Source: Reticulitermes lucifugus (lineage: Eukaryota; Arthropoda; Insecta; Blattodea; Rhinotermitidae). From it: a stretch of DNA of 64,000 bases. The translations under genes were made by a program, and so were the position numbers. Of the stretch, positions 46,498 to 56,999 are shown piece after piece; position 1 is the stretch's first letter, and every line of letters starts with the position of its first letter. The stretch is taken from positions 32,011-96,010 of the forward strand of contig JAKCWW010000339.1 of the NCBI GenBank assembly GCA_026260175.1, in the 5' to 3' direction. Below the pieces are notes generated by a model. The model saw nothing but the letters and a program-made list of their open reading frames with translations, did not search any database and was not told the DNA's origin.

Positions 46498-47605
46498 ACA
46501 GATAGTTCAAGATACTCTGCTGGTATTTGTATTGAGAGTCCAAGGAAAACCGCGAAGCATTTCAGAAGAGCCAGTCCGTAAAGCTGACACTGAGACCGCG
46601 ATCTCTTGAAAACTACGAGCAGTGCTAACAACTGTAGCGAGACACTCTGTAATGATTAGCAAGTGAAGACTTTTCAGCATTAAAGCAAATATTTAGGCAC
46701 TTTGTTTTTAATAAGCTTATCATTGAACTCTGCTTGTACATAATACTACACAGTATGCAGCGCATCTTATATACTGTGTGGCTTCACTCTTGAAACACAT
46801 CGAAAATTTCAGAGCCAGATTGGAAGGGATCAGGAGAATTTGTGCAGGAAACATCAGATGCTGCAGAACCTTGAGGGGTTTGGGTGAGGCTGATAAGTTC
46901 TTGGGTTAAAGAAGGAACGGTTTCTGTAAATTGGTAACGACTGTACCTGAACATTATTGCCACCGGCTGAATGTTGGAATCCTGATACGTAACTTGGAAA
47001 GGGGCAGGATACGACGGATTGCTAGGAAAGCAATGACTGGGGCATGGAGCGTGGTGGAACTGCGAAACAGGATGAGGAAGGTACATTTCGTTTAATATTT
47101 CTTCAAAACACTGAGTATGTCACATTTTGCATCAATTTATAAATGTTCCGTATTTGTCTTCATGTCTTGTACAAGAGCAAAAAGGAGGAGCCTGTCTTCG
47201 TCGTCTTCCAACAAATTCTTATTTTCCATTCCTGTTTCCACACTTTTAGACAGAACATCATGTAAAAGTTGTTCCGAATGAAGCTCAACATATCTTCTTT
47301 CTCTTGCAGCCTGCAGACCGCAAAGGAATTCGTTGCGAATCCTAAGGATGTTGCTGATTTCACCACCTCCATTTTCGTCTCAGTCCAAATTCGACACCGT
47401 GGTCTTGTTCAAGGTCACTGGTTTGAGAAAACTAAGGTAATTGAAGAAGACGTACTCTTTCTTTCTGGATGGTGCACTACTGGATTTTTTGTTTTGAATT
47501 TACTTCTCGTGTAGGCTTTTCCCTCTTCTTTAGCGAAGCCTTCCTGTAAAGAACGTAACTGGAAATAGATGCAATGCGATACATTCAGTAATAAGCATAT
47601 ACTTC

Positions 47606-47791
47606 TTGAGGTATCCGACAACTGGATGTACTGTTACAGATCTGCACTATTCATACAGACTGCGTGAGACGTCAGTTGCGAAAATAATAAGGCGTGTCTG
47701 CCAAAAACTGTGGAAAAAAATTCGTAAATGTGTGTCTGCTTCTACCATAAAAGAAGAGTGGAAGAAAATATCTGATAATTTTCAATCATAA
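47606..47791 (+). pseudogene. HARBI1-type transposase, middle segment, displaced
   Basis: LRYPTTGCTVTDLHYSYRLR, ETSVAKIIRRVCQKLWKKIR, then STIKEEWKKISDNFQ and a stop. It matches the helix-turn-helix region of Harbinger nucleases (LRYLATG-SF-DLHYSYRLG-TTV--IV--VC-AIW ... PT-EEW--IA--F). It should follow the N-terminal piece at 45441 directly, but lies 2 kb away between the two MADF halves. The DDE domain that should come next (HCIGAIDGKH) is absent. Confidence 0.8.
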
Positions 47792-47814
47792 GCCAATTTT
47801 ATGTCAAAGCGCCA

Positions 47815-47995
47815 TACTTGTTATTGTGGGCTGGTTCGCGGGAAGCACGTGGAAAAGTAGCAATAAGCTGTACACCTAACCGCCCAAATTATTTTGTAAT
47901 TTTTATAGTAAATGCATAATTTACAAATGTGGTCGCCGGCAACATAATACAACCTGGCGGGCCGCGAGTTGGAGACCCATGGTCTAGACGAACTG
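47815..47995. repeat. possible hAT-like non-autonomous insertion
   Basis: TCTAGACCATGGGTCTCCAA CTCGCGGCCCGCC (minus strand, 47990-47955) resembles hAT-type ends with a CAGGGGTCTCCAAC-CGGCCCGC form. The partner end near 47820 is unclear. It lies in the block separating the MADF halves and may have come in with it. Confidence 0.3.
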
Positions 47996-48617
47996 GCGTC
48001 TTTCTTTAACGTGCATCCGTAATGAATATTCATTTAATGTTGTGTGAAAGGCTTGTTGTTATTAAAATATTTAATTTACTTGTCTTAATTATTAATTTAT
48101 TCATATGTAAAATACACACAATAAATAACACATTTATTCCTTACATAGTTCATTTCTTTCCGCCAACGTTTTCACTTCAAAATCTGGAAACACTTTTGAA
48201 CTCAGAATTTCCCAGCACCTTGTCTTTTCCACCTTGTCACCGTACGAGGCAGGCCTAAAGTCCCATATAGCTGTACGGGCTTCAGTTTCGGTAATAAACG
48301 GTTCGGTGTCGAAGTTATGATCCATTATGTAGAAACAAACATTCAGAATGAACAGTAGACCACTCAAGATGCCGACTGTTCGAAGAAGTGGCGCGACTGA
48401 ACACGCTCGTGGAAACGTCATCATAGGCCATCATGGACCGCTAGCTGTGGCGCGTCAGAATTGTGGCGCTCCTGGTAGCGGCGACAAGCGACAGATAGTG
48501 GTTGTAGCGCATCAGTTTCTGAAGCACTTCTGCGTGGAAACATGCCCATTGTAACCTATGTATCGCTAAGTCGCGCTCCTATTTGTGGCGCCAGAAACCC
48601 GCTCGTGGAAAATGGCC

Positions 48618-48725
48618 CTAACGCGTAGGTCCAAAGCCGCTTCATTGTTGGGATCGCGGGTTCGAGTCCCGCTGAGTGCATGGATGTTCGTCTCTTGTAT
48701 TTTTTGTGTTGTGTAGGTAGCAGCC
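48618..48725 (+). repeat. 3' part of SINE S1, split by the Harbinger insertion
   Basis: CTAACGCGTAGGTCCAAAGC, then B box GGGTTCGAGTCCCGC at about 48659-48673, GCATGGATGTTCGTCTCTTG and TTGTGTTGTGTAGGTAGCAG. Continues the piece at 45278. Confidence 0.8.
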
Positions 48726-48764
48726 TTTGCGCCGAGCTCATCACTCGTTCAGAGAAGTCCTAAA

Positions 48765-48787
48765 GTGTGTGTGTGTGTGTGTGTGTG
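48765..48787. repeat. GT dinucleotide microsatellite
   Basis: About 11 GT units just after the split SINE. Confidence 0.9.
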
Positions 48788-49769
48788 ATCTAAGACCCTT
48801 AACAATGAGGTGGCCAAGGCCAGACTTGGAATGTTGCACCACAGAAAAAAAAGAGTCCCTCTACATTTGGGTGTCACTAACCCTTGCATCTTAACGTTAT
48901 AGTGCCAGTAATCTCCAAACCGTGTGGTATACTAGAGTAAAATGATTTTCGTACGAGATTTCCACTCTGTGTTCTCAGCATGGAACCTGTTACCTGCTTT
49001 TAATTCCTGATATATGCCAGCTGTGTTTGTAAGTTAAACAAAAGTGCCGTACAGAGGGTGTAATTATGGCGTTCACGTTCATTATGCTGCAAAACAGAGA
49101 TGTATTGCGCGAAAAATTAGGAAACATCCGCAGAGAGTATGGGAAAGCCTGACAGTCCGGATGTTTTTATTTAATCAAATAAAATCTCTAAGTAAATCTT
49201 GTATTTATCGGCGTAAATATCAGGCTATTTTATTCAGTCACATACGCAGTTGTCAGCAAGTCCTTCAAGTTCAGCACAATTTTCGTTGGCCTACTCCTTA
49301 CATCGGAGACACTGAATCTAGTTCTCAGCGAATAACTCTCCACAAAATACGCAACGTTTTTTCTCTTCTGCCTTTTCCTTTCCAAGCGTAGGGTCTGCTT
49401 ACATTCTTTTACTTTACCGCCTGACTGTTTTTTCGTTTGCCCTTTTTTTAAACTTGGCAGATATTTTTCTTCTCCAGCTCACTGTAGAAAGGACATGACG
49501 CATATATTTCACGTTTACCACTGCCCCATTTTCTTGAGTTTAGCTTATGCTGCCTGCTATTAGAACTTCTCCCGTGTGACGGTCAGTGCTTGCAGTATGA
49601 ATGTCAGTCACTTCACCTTCAGCAGTTTTGAACCCTGCAGGCTGGGAAGCGGGAGACTTACAATCGATCTGTTCTAGAGGTCGACACTTTCTTCGATCTC
49701 ATCGCATATCTCAGACGACAGAGGCTGTCTCATTTATGAAGATGAATCACAGCGAAAAATCATTAACGT
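48788..49769. other. no supportable gene
   Basis: A 115-codon plus-strand open frame (49044-49391) has no known motif and no splice context. No repeat recognised. Confidence 0.35.
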
Positions 49770-49940
49770 ACTTAGGTCTTCATGGTATGTTTTTCGATTT
49801 TACCAAAATCGGGATGTGTCGACAAATTTTATAAAAATACCAAATATGAAATTTCACGAAACTCCATTCTGATGGAGTCATTCTGTTCCATGCGGATGGA
49901 CAGACAACACTACAAAGCTGCTTTCCGTAACTGTTTTGCG
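49770..49940 (+). repeat. family A interspersed repeat, worn copy
   Basis: GGTCTTCATGGTATG, ATACCAAATATGAAATTTCA, CTCCATTCTGATGGAGTCAT, GTTCCATGCGGATGGACAGA and CTTTCCGTAACTGTTTTGCG. A lone family A end, TTTTAGGCGCCTTCAGC, follows at 50149-50165 in reverse. Confidence 0.55.
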
Positions 49941-50264
49941 AATACACATATAAATGTAAGACATATCTCTAGACTATAAGAATCGAAAGAAGCTTCGTAA
50001 ATAGCACACTGAACGCAGAATCTTATGAAGCAGGCTACAAAGCACTAGACTGATATTCGTAACACGTTACAGAACACCTGTTCCATTCGCTTCGCCATGT
50101 AAGTTTATCTGTGTGCGTATCTGTCTTTGCAGGTTTTAGGCGCCTTCAGCAATAATGTAAGTGAGCCACAGTAAAGTTACTGCAGGCTACTCAGACTGAT
50201 TTCACTCGGCCTACACCAAATATGAAATCAAAGAACCATTACAACATTTTTTCATGGCTCTACA

Positions 50265-50509
50265 GCCCTAGTGGGCCTAGGCCAACTCTTCATTGAGGTT
50301 TCGAGATCACACTCAGACACACCACATTCGGTAGTACTCCTCTGGACGAGAGATCGGCCCGTCGCAGAGACCTCTCTCTACCTGACAACATACACGAAAC
50401 TCACAAGAGACAGACGTCCATGCCCCCCGGCGGGATATGAACTCGCGATCCCAGCAAGCGAGCGGCCGCAGTCCCACGCCTTACACAGCGCGGCCACTGG
50501 GGTCGGCTA
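50265..50509 (-). repeat. tRNA-derived SINE, family S1, nearly full length
   Basis: Minus strand: AGCCGACCCCAGTGGCCGCG, CTGTGTAAGGCGTGGGACTG, CTGGGATCGCGAGTTCATAT (worn B box), GGCATGGACGTCTGTCTCTT, GTTGTCAGGTAGAGAGAGGT, and CGTCCAGAGGAGTACTACCG near the 3' end. Serves as the reference for the split copy at 45278/48618. Confidence 0.85.
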
Positions 50510-50623
50510 CAGAATTTTAGTAACTGATTTGCATTTTTTCAGTCTTTTAGATACACATTTTATACTGCTATTTACGGCTGAAATTAAAACAGTAATACAG
50601 CCTAAAGTATAAGACTTTTTTTT

Positions 50624-50897
50624 ATTTATTGAAGGGCCCCGAAGCAGACGCTACGGACGCACCGCAGCCTTAAGGCTTATTGTGCAACCGTGTATTGAAG
50701 ATGAAGTTTCTTCTGCTTTTTCACTTTAATGGAGCATCAGTGGAATTAAATTGACAGGGAAAAACCGAAGTACTCGGAGAAAAACATGTCCCAGTGCTAC
50801 TTTGCCCACCACAAATCCCACGTGGACCGGCCCGGGATCGAACCCGGGCCTCCGCGGTGGAAGGCCGGCGACTAACCACCTGAGCCATGGCACGGCC
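50624..50897 (-). repeat. tRNA-derived SINE, family S2, full length and well preserved
   Basis: Minus strand: head GGCCGTGCCATGGCTCAGGT with A box TGGCTCAGGTGG (50887-50876) and B box GGTTCGATCCC (50844-50834), body GGACATGTTTTTCTCCGAGT, then TAAGCCTTAAGGCTGCGGTG and GGGGCCCTTCAATAAATAAA at the 3' end. Both boxes are close to consensus, so it may still bind polymerase III factors. Copies: 13040 and 56771. Confidence 0.85.
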
Positions 50898-53579
50898 AAG
50901 CATAAGACATAATTGCAGTGTCTTGTTACTGCTTACTTAGACTTCTAACCGCCATATTTAAGTTGCATGTAATTGCATGTTGTGTATACTAATGTTAAAT
51001 GTTCAGTCTCTCTAACGTTTCATAATTGAACGTTCGTTACGTAAACAGGCATACAGCAAGACTCCCGATTTTGTAGGCTTGAGTTACAGTTTCTTTACAG
51101 TTCACTTACTGCTACAACATTCGATTACAAATCGAGCACGTCTGCCCGCCAACGTAGTTCCAGCTACAATTATTAAAGCCTACCTTCATAATATACAGTG
51201 CTGTATAGTCCTGCAAACTTTGTGTCGTTAGTGTCATACGTAGGTTACATTTAAGCCCCATAGGACAGGAGGCCCCCAAATGGACAGAATACTAAAATTT
51301 GTTATTGGTTCCTTCGTATTGCATTCCGTTCTTCTGACAGAAGTCAGTATTCTGGATCCCTGTTACGAGACCTGGGAGTAACTTCGCTAATAATCACAAG
51401 AGGCGCCCGATTATCCAGTTGGGGAGGGGTCCCCGACGGCTTAACTACGGCTCTGCGTGATAGGATAACCTGCTGAGTTACTTGAACGCTATACCTGACG
51501 TCCGTGTCGTCGGTAAAAAGAAGGAACTAAATACGCAAGCACAGGCGAGCTTATGTAGTTATAAGATGATGTGGCAAAATGTTTATATTGTATCGAATGA
51601 TGCGTTGAGGTGGCCAGACGATTAACGCCATCTGTCAGACAATGACAGTGACTACATGCCGTGTGAGCACAAAGTGGCTGTTGACATAAGATTCTTACGT
51701 CATTCCCTTACCTTGCGCGATTACAGACCCCCCTACTTGAAATCGTCGTTGCATGGAATGACGTTACTTTAGGTGATTACAACAGGGTTCCTAATTTCCC
51801 GATGCAGGAAACGAAATTTGTTGGGAAAACACCCATTTTGAAGGACGGAGACACAGTTCAGAAAAATAATATTCAGACGCATTGTAAGAACAGGATGTGG
51901 GCAAGGAATTCCGTTACCAAAGTTATATTAATTTGTAACCCAAAATCGGCCCCAAAATTATGCGATTTAAGAATTACATCTTTTGTTTTCCTTATTTGGG
52001 TTAAATAAATGTTCGGACGTACTGTGTTATTTATTTACCATACTGGTTTACTGCGATAAACAGATTTAGACGGAAATGCAACCTACAACTCGACTTCTTA
52101 ATTCATCACAACTACTGAAATGATATTCAAGTAATCTCCGATTACCGTAAGCTCCAACCTAGACTTTTCCAGAATGTAAACACTTTTTTTGCTTACTTCA
52201 AACTGAATTCCACTTCTGTGAATGTACATTAAGTGAGCATACCGTTGGACCATCACCGAATGAAAGCAAAATTTTTCCAAAAACCTCGCACACCCACTTT
52301 ATATTTTAATAATAATGACATTTAAAGTTCTACAACTTCGCAAGAAATTTTACAAACACCTGAACTGCTCACCAACTTGTGATTCAATCTCTGGACATGC
52401 ACATCGAGCCCAAAAAGACAAGCACAGTTGACTTCTGCGATATTTAGGTGTCACAAGATTTTGCACTTATTAAAATATGCAGTACGTCAAAGAACGAATG
52501 AAATTTAACTGGTCAATGCGATGAGCTTTTATACGAGGTCTCAAAACAACCAGCTCGGTGTTCCTCTGTCACCTTCGCTCATCGCTCACCGCTCGTTCAG
52601 AATCTCGTGTGTACTATCGCCGTTCCCGCCCCGCTCGTCCTTACCAATTATATTACTGGTCGCCCTTCGTTCTGTGTCCCTTTCTGCTCACAAATTTTAC
52701 CAGCTCTGCGCCTGTGCAGTTCGTTCTTCTCACACAGCTAATCGGTAACGTTTCGTTTCATATGCTCTGTATAGGTCATTCGCCAATTGTACCAATTTTA
52801 CGTATTCCGCCCAATCCTAGCAGTTGGCTCGGGTATAGTTCATTTAATGCTCCGTTATTCAGATCACAAATTGTCCAGCTCTGCACCTGTGCGGTCCGTT
52901 GTTTTCTTTTACCTCATAGGTCACAGTTTGTTCACTGTGCTCTTCGGTACTGTTCTCTCTGCTCAAAGCGACTACTTACTATTCACCTCAGCCATTGAAG
53001 CCATCAAATCTTCAGTTGGCTTTAACTTAGAAAGAGTTCCTTGTTCTTTCTCTACATGAATAATGTTTATATTTTATTATTCATATCTAATAAAATACAA
53101 CTTCTGTAATAGGTACGACGGTTATTTTTAGGGCTTCTGTCGACAGAAAAACAAACCGTGTGTGGCTTAGGACAGTAGTCCACCCCGATTAAATCGGACA
53201 CTTACTACGACCAGTTTCACACAAATCCAGTGCTGAGTGCTGTCAGTATTGCAGTAGTGCAGAAAGCCGCATCAACAGCAATGGGTGGGGCGGCAGGGTG
53301 TGTCTGCACAACCCACATTACTAAGGTTAGGACCCACCCGTGGCCTGCTTGCTTCATTCTATAATGAAAGTAAAGCTTTTGATGTCATATTTCCGTGTGG
53401 GCGTGTCTATTTGTAGCCCGCTGATAACACTTGAATTAAGTAGCCCAATTTCATGGCAATCAATACGGAAGTTACATCATCAGTACAATACTTAGAATGG
53501 ATTACGTCGACAGATCTTTTCTGTCTTGCTTAGTCTGACCTTTGCTACCTACTCATTGTCGGTGTACAGGGTTATTGTT
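50898..53579. other. no gene recognised; one internal duplication
   Basis: At 52685 and 52865 a segment of about 50 bases (CACAAATT-T-CCAGCTCTGC ... CCTGTGC-GT-CGTT-TTCT) is repeated about 177 bases apart. The surrounding pyrimidine-rich DNA gives overlapping open frames of 75-146 codons that I do not call. Elsewhere nothing was recognised. Confidence 0.4.
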
Positions 53580-53775
53580 GGACCTGATCACACACAATGA
53601 CACAGATACTCGGTAGGACTCCTCTGGACGAGGGATCGCAGAGACCTCTACCTGACAACACACAACATCCACAACAGACAGGCATCCACGCCCCCTGCGG
53701 GATTCGAACCCGCAATCCCAGCAAGCGAATGGCCGCAGACCCACGCCTAAGACCGCGCGGCCAGTGGGATATGTC
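53580..53775 (-). repeat. tRNA-derived SINE, family S1
   Basis: Minus strand: CCCACTGGCCGCGCGGTCTT, AGGCGTGGGTCTGCGGCCAT, B box GGTTCGAATCC (53710-53700), GCGTGGATGCCTGTCTGTTG and ATGTTGTGTGTTGTCAGGTA, then CTCGTCCAGAGGAGTCCTAC. The sequence GCGCGGTCTTAGGCGT here corresponds to the Harbinger target site in the copy at 45278. Confidence 0.85.
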
Positions 53776-54419
53776 AACAGATACGAGTAAATAAACACAG
53801 AGGTCAATGTTCTGTTGTTTATTTCGCCCATCAAGTTGAACAATGGGACGTCGTTCTACGGGATTTACCTCGCGTCCTTTTTAATGTAGAAAAGTGCAAA
53901 AAATCTATCTAATGCCAGGATTTTAAAACTTACTAAAGAATATGCAACTTACAAGAATATCTGAACTGAAAAGAAGGTGATTAACAGGGGAGTACACAAA
54001 GTGCATGTGAAGTACCTTCATAAAATACATTCCCATAAAAAAAAGGGCTGTGGGGGGGGGGTGGAGAAGCAGATAAAGGGAGCTTGGATCGGTTGGGCAT
54101 GTAGCACATGGGAATGAGAAGTCCCTACACAGAGAGAAAAGAAATTCTCGCGCACAAGCTCCCCACAGTGTGATTCCTTGTTAAAGTGATAATTCGAAAA
54201 TGTTAAATAACATAAGTCCTGAGGCATTTAGTTTACAACATACATGTCACCGTCCAACGGCACAAAATATCAAATTATCCAACAATGGGCGCCTCGCGGT
54301 CACAGTAGACGTTCGAAGCGACTACATTCCATTTCAAGGCAGGGCGCAGTGCACCTCATAACATTCACTTGAACAGGCCTTAATACGCAGGCATTGACTG
54401 CTGTGAAATTGCCAAAGTC
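53776..54419. other. no gene recognised; a 10-base G run
   Basis: G run at 54052-54061. This may include the 3' untranslated part of the transposon whose transposase lies at 54420-55330, but no inverted ends could be placed. Confidence 0.35.
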
Positions 54420-55330
54420 TTGCCACGAGATCTTCTATAGCCCAGATGGCACTGCGTAAACGTGCTCATTCAGGTGTCCCCACGTGCACAAGTCAGTCGG
54501 AATTAGTTCCGGTGACCAAGGCAATGCAATCAGCCCTCCACGTCCGATTCACATTCTTGAAAAGGTCGCGTTCAAGCACTGCTGGGCGTCTTCCCCATAG
54601 GTGTTACATCCTTCCGCTACGCGGTGCTCAAACCACAAAAACCGCCTAACAGCTGCAGTCACGACTTCAAACAGTTTTCAGAAAATTACGACATCTTTGA
54701 GCAGTTTGACTGTCAGGTAGTATATAGGGGCCCACGATAATGTCCCCGACAATAAAAGCCCAAACGTTGACGCTGAAGTGGACTTGGTACCCACGTTCGC
54801 GTATAGCATAAAGATAATCCATTGCCCACATATGACTGTTTTTGACACCGAACATACCCTCACGCGTAATACAAGCTTCGTCTGTCCACCGAAATTTGTA
54901 TTAAAGAAGCTCATGTGCAGCACGTTGTTGTAGTCATTCGCAAAATTGCGCCTGTAGACAACTATCGTCTGGAGACAGATATGTGCTCAGCAAGCAGTGG
55001 CGTGGATTTAATCGATAATGACGAAATACTTCGAGAACCATGGGTTGGCATAAAGCCAGTTCTTGTGAGGTATCACGTGAACTTCTCCACGGCTCGTTCC
55101 ACACCTGCAGTTATAACGTCTGCATTGGCTGTTGTCCGTACAGACCGTGCGCGAACTGCATTCGTAAGCGCCTTATGCCTGCGTCACGAAGACGCTGCTC
55201 TAGTTTTCAAAACTTATCAGCGTCTGAAGGACGTCCACCAGGATAACAGCACGTATTCCTGCGCAGCGGTATCATCTAGAGTATTACAGGTACGGAGGAT
55301 TAAGAGCACGTTGCCGTATTCTTCGTGAGT
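54420..55330 (-). pseudogene. DDE transposase (Tc1/mariner-like, DUF4817 type), decayed
   Basis: Minus strand. The N-terminal region (55330-54930) has shifting frames with SVRTTANADVITAGVERAVE, the usual linker after the helix-turn-helix. Then RWTDEACITREGMFGVKNSH, MWAMDYLYAIRERGYQVHFS, VNVWAFIVGDIIVGPYILPD and AQRCRNFLKTV before a stop at 54667. These follow the catalytic domain (FTDEACFTREG-FN-HN-H-WA ... IRERGYQ-RFSVNVWAGIVG). The first catalytic Asp in TDEA is kept. Past the stop, DLFKNVNRTWRADCIAL-like sequence and EDLVAR mark the C-terminal part in broken frames. Inactive. Confidence 0.8.
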
Positions 55331-55994
55331 GTATTCATGTTAATCCGATCACAACTGAGCCCTGCACTGCATCTTGTGTCTTAAGAATACCGTCGTGACA
55401 GCACTGTTGAGATGTGTCTTTACCCCATTTGACTGCGACGTATACTCGTATATCGAAAAGGAAGCCTCGCGTCATTTGATGTATACCATTTTGTATTTAA
55501 TTTTAACAAGGAATCACACTATGGATAGCTTGCGTGCGAAATTGTTTTCAGCTTGTATAAATTTAATACAAAATCTAACTATCAGATAATTTAATATATG
55601 ATCGCAGAAACACAAAGCTCAACACAGCTAATACAAACCCCGTCATTAGAAGCCAATAACTGCCACTGCCAACCATCTTCAATCCCAATGCTCTCTCTGT
55701 AAGTTCTATGGTCATGTTACACTTTACGTTCTTTTCGGTCCTGAAATTGGACTTCCACCAGGAGGTTCCTACCAAAATTCTGTATTCATTCCTTTTATTC
55801 ATTAGAGTTACACATCCAATCTGTCTTACTCTCATATTCTTCACTGTACGTACTAAGTGACACGTATGAGTCACTAATTTCCTCGTAATATAACTGTTCA
55901 CTTTTTGTAGGCGTATGTAAGTCCAAATAAGAATATATATTTTGGAGCACTTTCTTTTCATGCACGTCTAATTAAAGTAATTTTTTTAAAACTA
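55331..55994. other. no gene recognised
   Basis: A 128-codon minus-strand open frame (55961-55575) has two hydrophobic runs near its end, but no known motif. Not called. Confidence 0.35.
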
Positions 55995-56290
55995 GGTACA
56001 TATAGCGGAGCCCTTTTTGAAGAGGAATTACCAGGCATCTTATGGAACCGAAAGTTCTTCACCTTTTTACAAGGACCCATTACCGGGCCATAAACTGGGC
56101 CACAACTTTACACCATACATCTTTCCAGTCCGTTTTAATATTATCCTCCAATCGAAGCCTAAGTCTTCAGGTATTCTAACTAAAATTTTGTGTATATTTC
56201 TCGCATGCGTGCGAAGTGCCCGCAGACCTTACCCACCTTCATTTGATCGCCCTCATACACTTGCTTTATTTAAACTTTAAATCTGTAAAT
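55995..56290 (-). pseudogene. probable LINE tail remnant, antisense
   Basis: Minus-strand frames give RLRLRLEDNIKTDWKDVW and GSIRCLVIPLQKGL. The first recalls GRPRRRWEDNIKMDLKE of the LINE tail. The latter half resembles 9030-9085. Worn. Confidence 0.4.
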
Positions 56291-56423
56291 AGCCTACTGC
56301 ACGTAGTGTTATCCACAGCAATTGTTATTAATATAATTAAGCCGTATTATCTTAATATTTACCCTAACCAGAACTTGGTTGTATATTTTTCACACTGTTG
56401 ACACCGTGCATCTTCGTCATATT

Positions 56424-56574
56424 AAATTAGGTTATAGACCAACTGATGCACACTAAAACCACTTTTTAAGTAGCTTTATTATTAAAATTGTTAAAATTGT
56501 ACCCCTAGGGGTACAATAATAAAGCTACTTAAAAAGTGGTTTTAGTGTGCATCAGTTGGTCTATGACCTAATTT
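56424..56574. repeat. 151-bp near-perfect hairpin
   Basis: Left arm 56424-56483 and right arm 56515-56574 are 60-base inverted copies with a single mismatch (GGTTATAG against GGTCATAG). The centre contains ATTGTACCCCTAGGGGTACAAT, a perfect 22-base palindrome (56496-56517). One asymmetric segment (AAAATTGTTAAA) interrupts the left side. No coding capacity and no match to family C or the ribozyme foldbacks. Confidence 0.95.
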
Positions 56575-56770
56575 AATATTGGTTCTATATATTAGTGGAA
56601 CAACCAACGGCTCTGTAAATAAGATAAGCCCCAAACGTTGAAGGTTAGTGTATACTCCTTCCTTATGGTCGGAAAGCCTCGGAATCGATTAACGGCCATT
56701 CGGCTTCATATTTCCATAGTTTTACTTAGTCTCTTTAAAAATATTTGGCTGATAACTAAAACACAGACTA

Positions 56771-56999
56771 TCCATGTGGGACTTGTGGTGGACAAAGTGG
56801 CACTGGGACAGGTTTTTCCCCGAGTACTTCGGNNNNNNNNNNNNNNNNNNNNNNNNNNNNNNNNNNNNNNNNNNNNNNNNNNNNNNNNNNNNNNNNNNNN
56901 NNNNNNNNNNNNNNNNNNNNNNNNNNNNNNNNNTAAGCCTTAAGGCTGCGGTGCGTCCGTAGCTTCTGCTGCGGGGCCCTTCTCCACAAAAAAAATAAA
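56771..56999 (+). repeat. tRNA-derived SINE, family S2, body split by an assembly gap
   Basis: Before the gap: CCATGTGGGACTTGTGGTGG, CAAAGTGGCACTGGGACAGG, CGAGTACTTCGG. After the gap: TAAGCCTTAAGGCTGCGGTG and GCTGCGGGGCCCTTCTCCAC. In the full copy at 50624 these two parts are about 85 bases apart, close to the gap size. Confidence 0.8.
56833..56933. other. assembly gap (run of N)
   Basis: About 100 unknown bases inside a SINE. The length may be a placeholder. Confidence 1.

Larger units (their letters stand above)
46784..48325 (-). pseudogene. MADF-type DNA-binding protein of the Harbinger element, broken
   Basis: From ATG 48325: MDHNFDTEPFITETEARTAIW, DFRPASYGDKVEKTRCWEIL, PDFEVKTLAERNELCKE, then a stop at 48134. 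This is the first half of a MADF domain (FI-EVE-RPALWD ... Y-D+--K...W). The second half resumes at 47572 as LRSLQEGFAKEEGKAYTRSK, is interrupted near 47415, continues at 47372-47160 and ends with a Pro/Ser/Gln-rich tail at 47086-46784. The join LQKRW expected between the halves is missing and 560 bases of other sequence lie there. Role in the parent element: binding the ends and helping the transposase enter the nucleus (known for the superfamily). Confidence 0.65.
45304..48617. mobile_element. PIF/Harbinger DNA transposon, degenerate, nested
   Basis: Left end GGACCGTTTTCCATGAGTTG and reversed right end GGCCATTTTCCACGAGCGGG are inverted copies, and similarity continues through TTT-GCG-CACAAA. 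The direct CTA on both sides (45301-45303, 48618-48620) is the 3-base target duplication usual for this superfamily, and the flanks join to a normal S1 SINE. Inside are pieces of both proteins such elements encode: a HARBI1-type DDE nuclease (plus strand) and a MADF-type DNA-binding protein (minus strand). Both carry stops or gaps and no complete DDE catalytic domain was found, so it cannot move by itself. A LINE has landed inside at about 45652. Confidence 0.85.

Noticed and set aside
50821-50897. A tRNA gene, because both A and B boxes are near consensus
   Set aside because: The cloverleaf 3' half is not followed by an acceptor stem partner but by a SINE body shared with 56771 and 13040.
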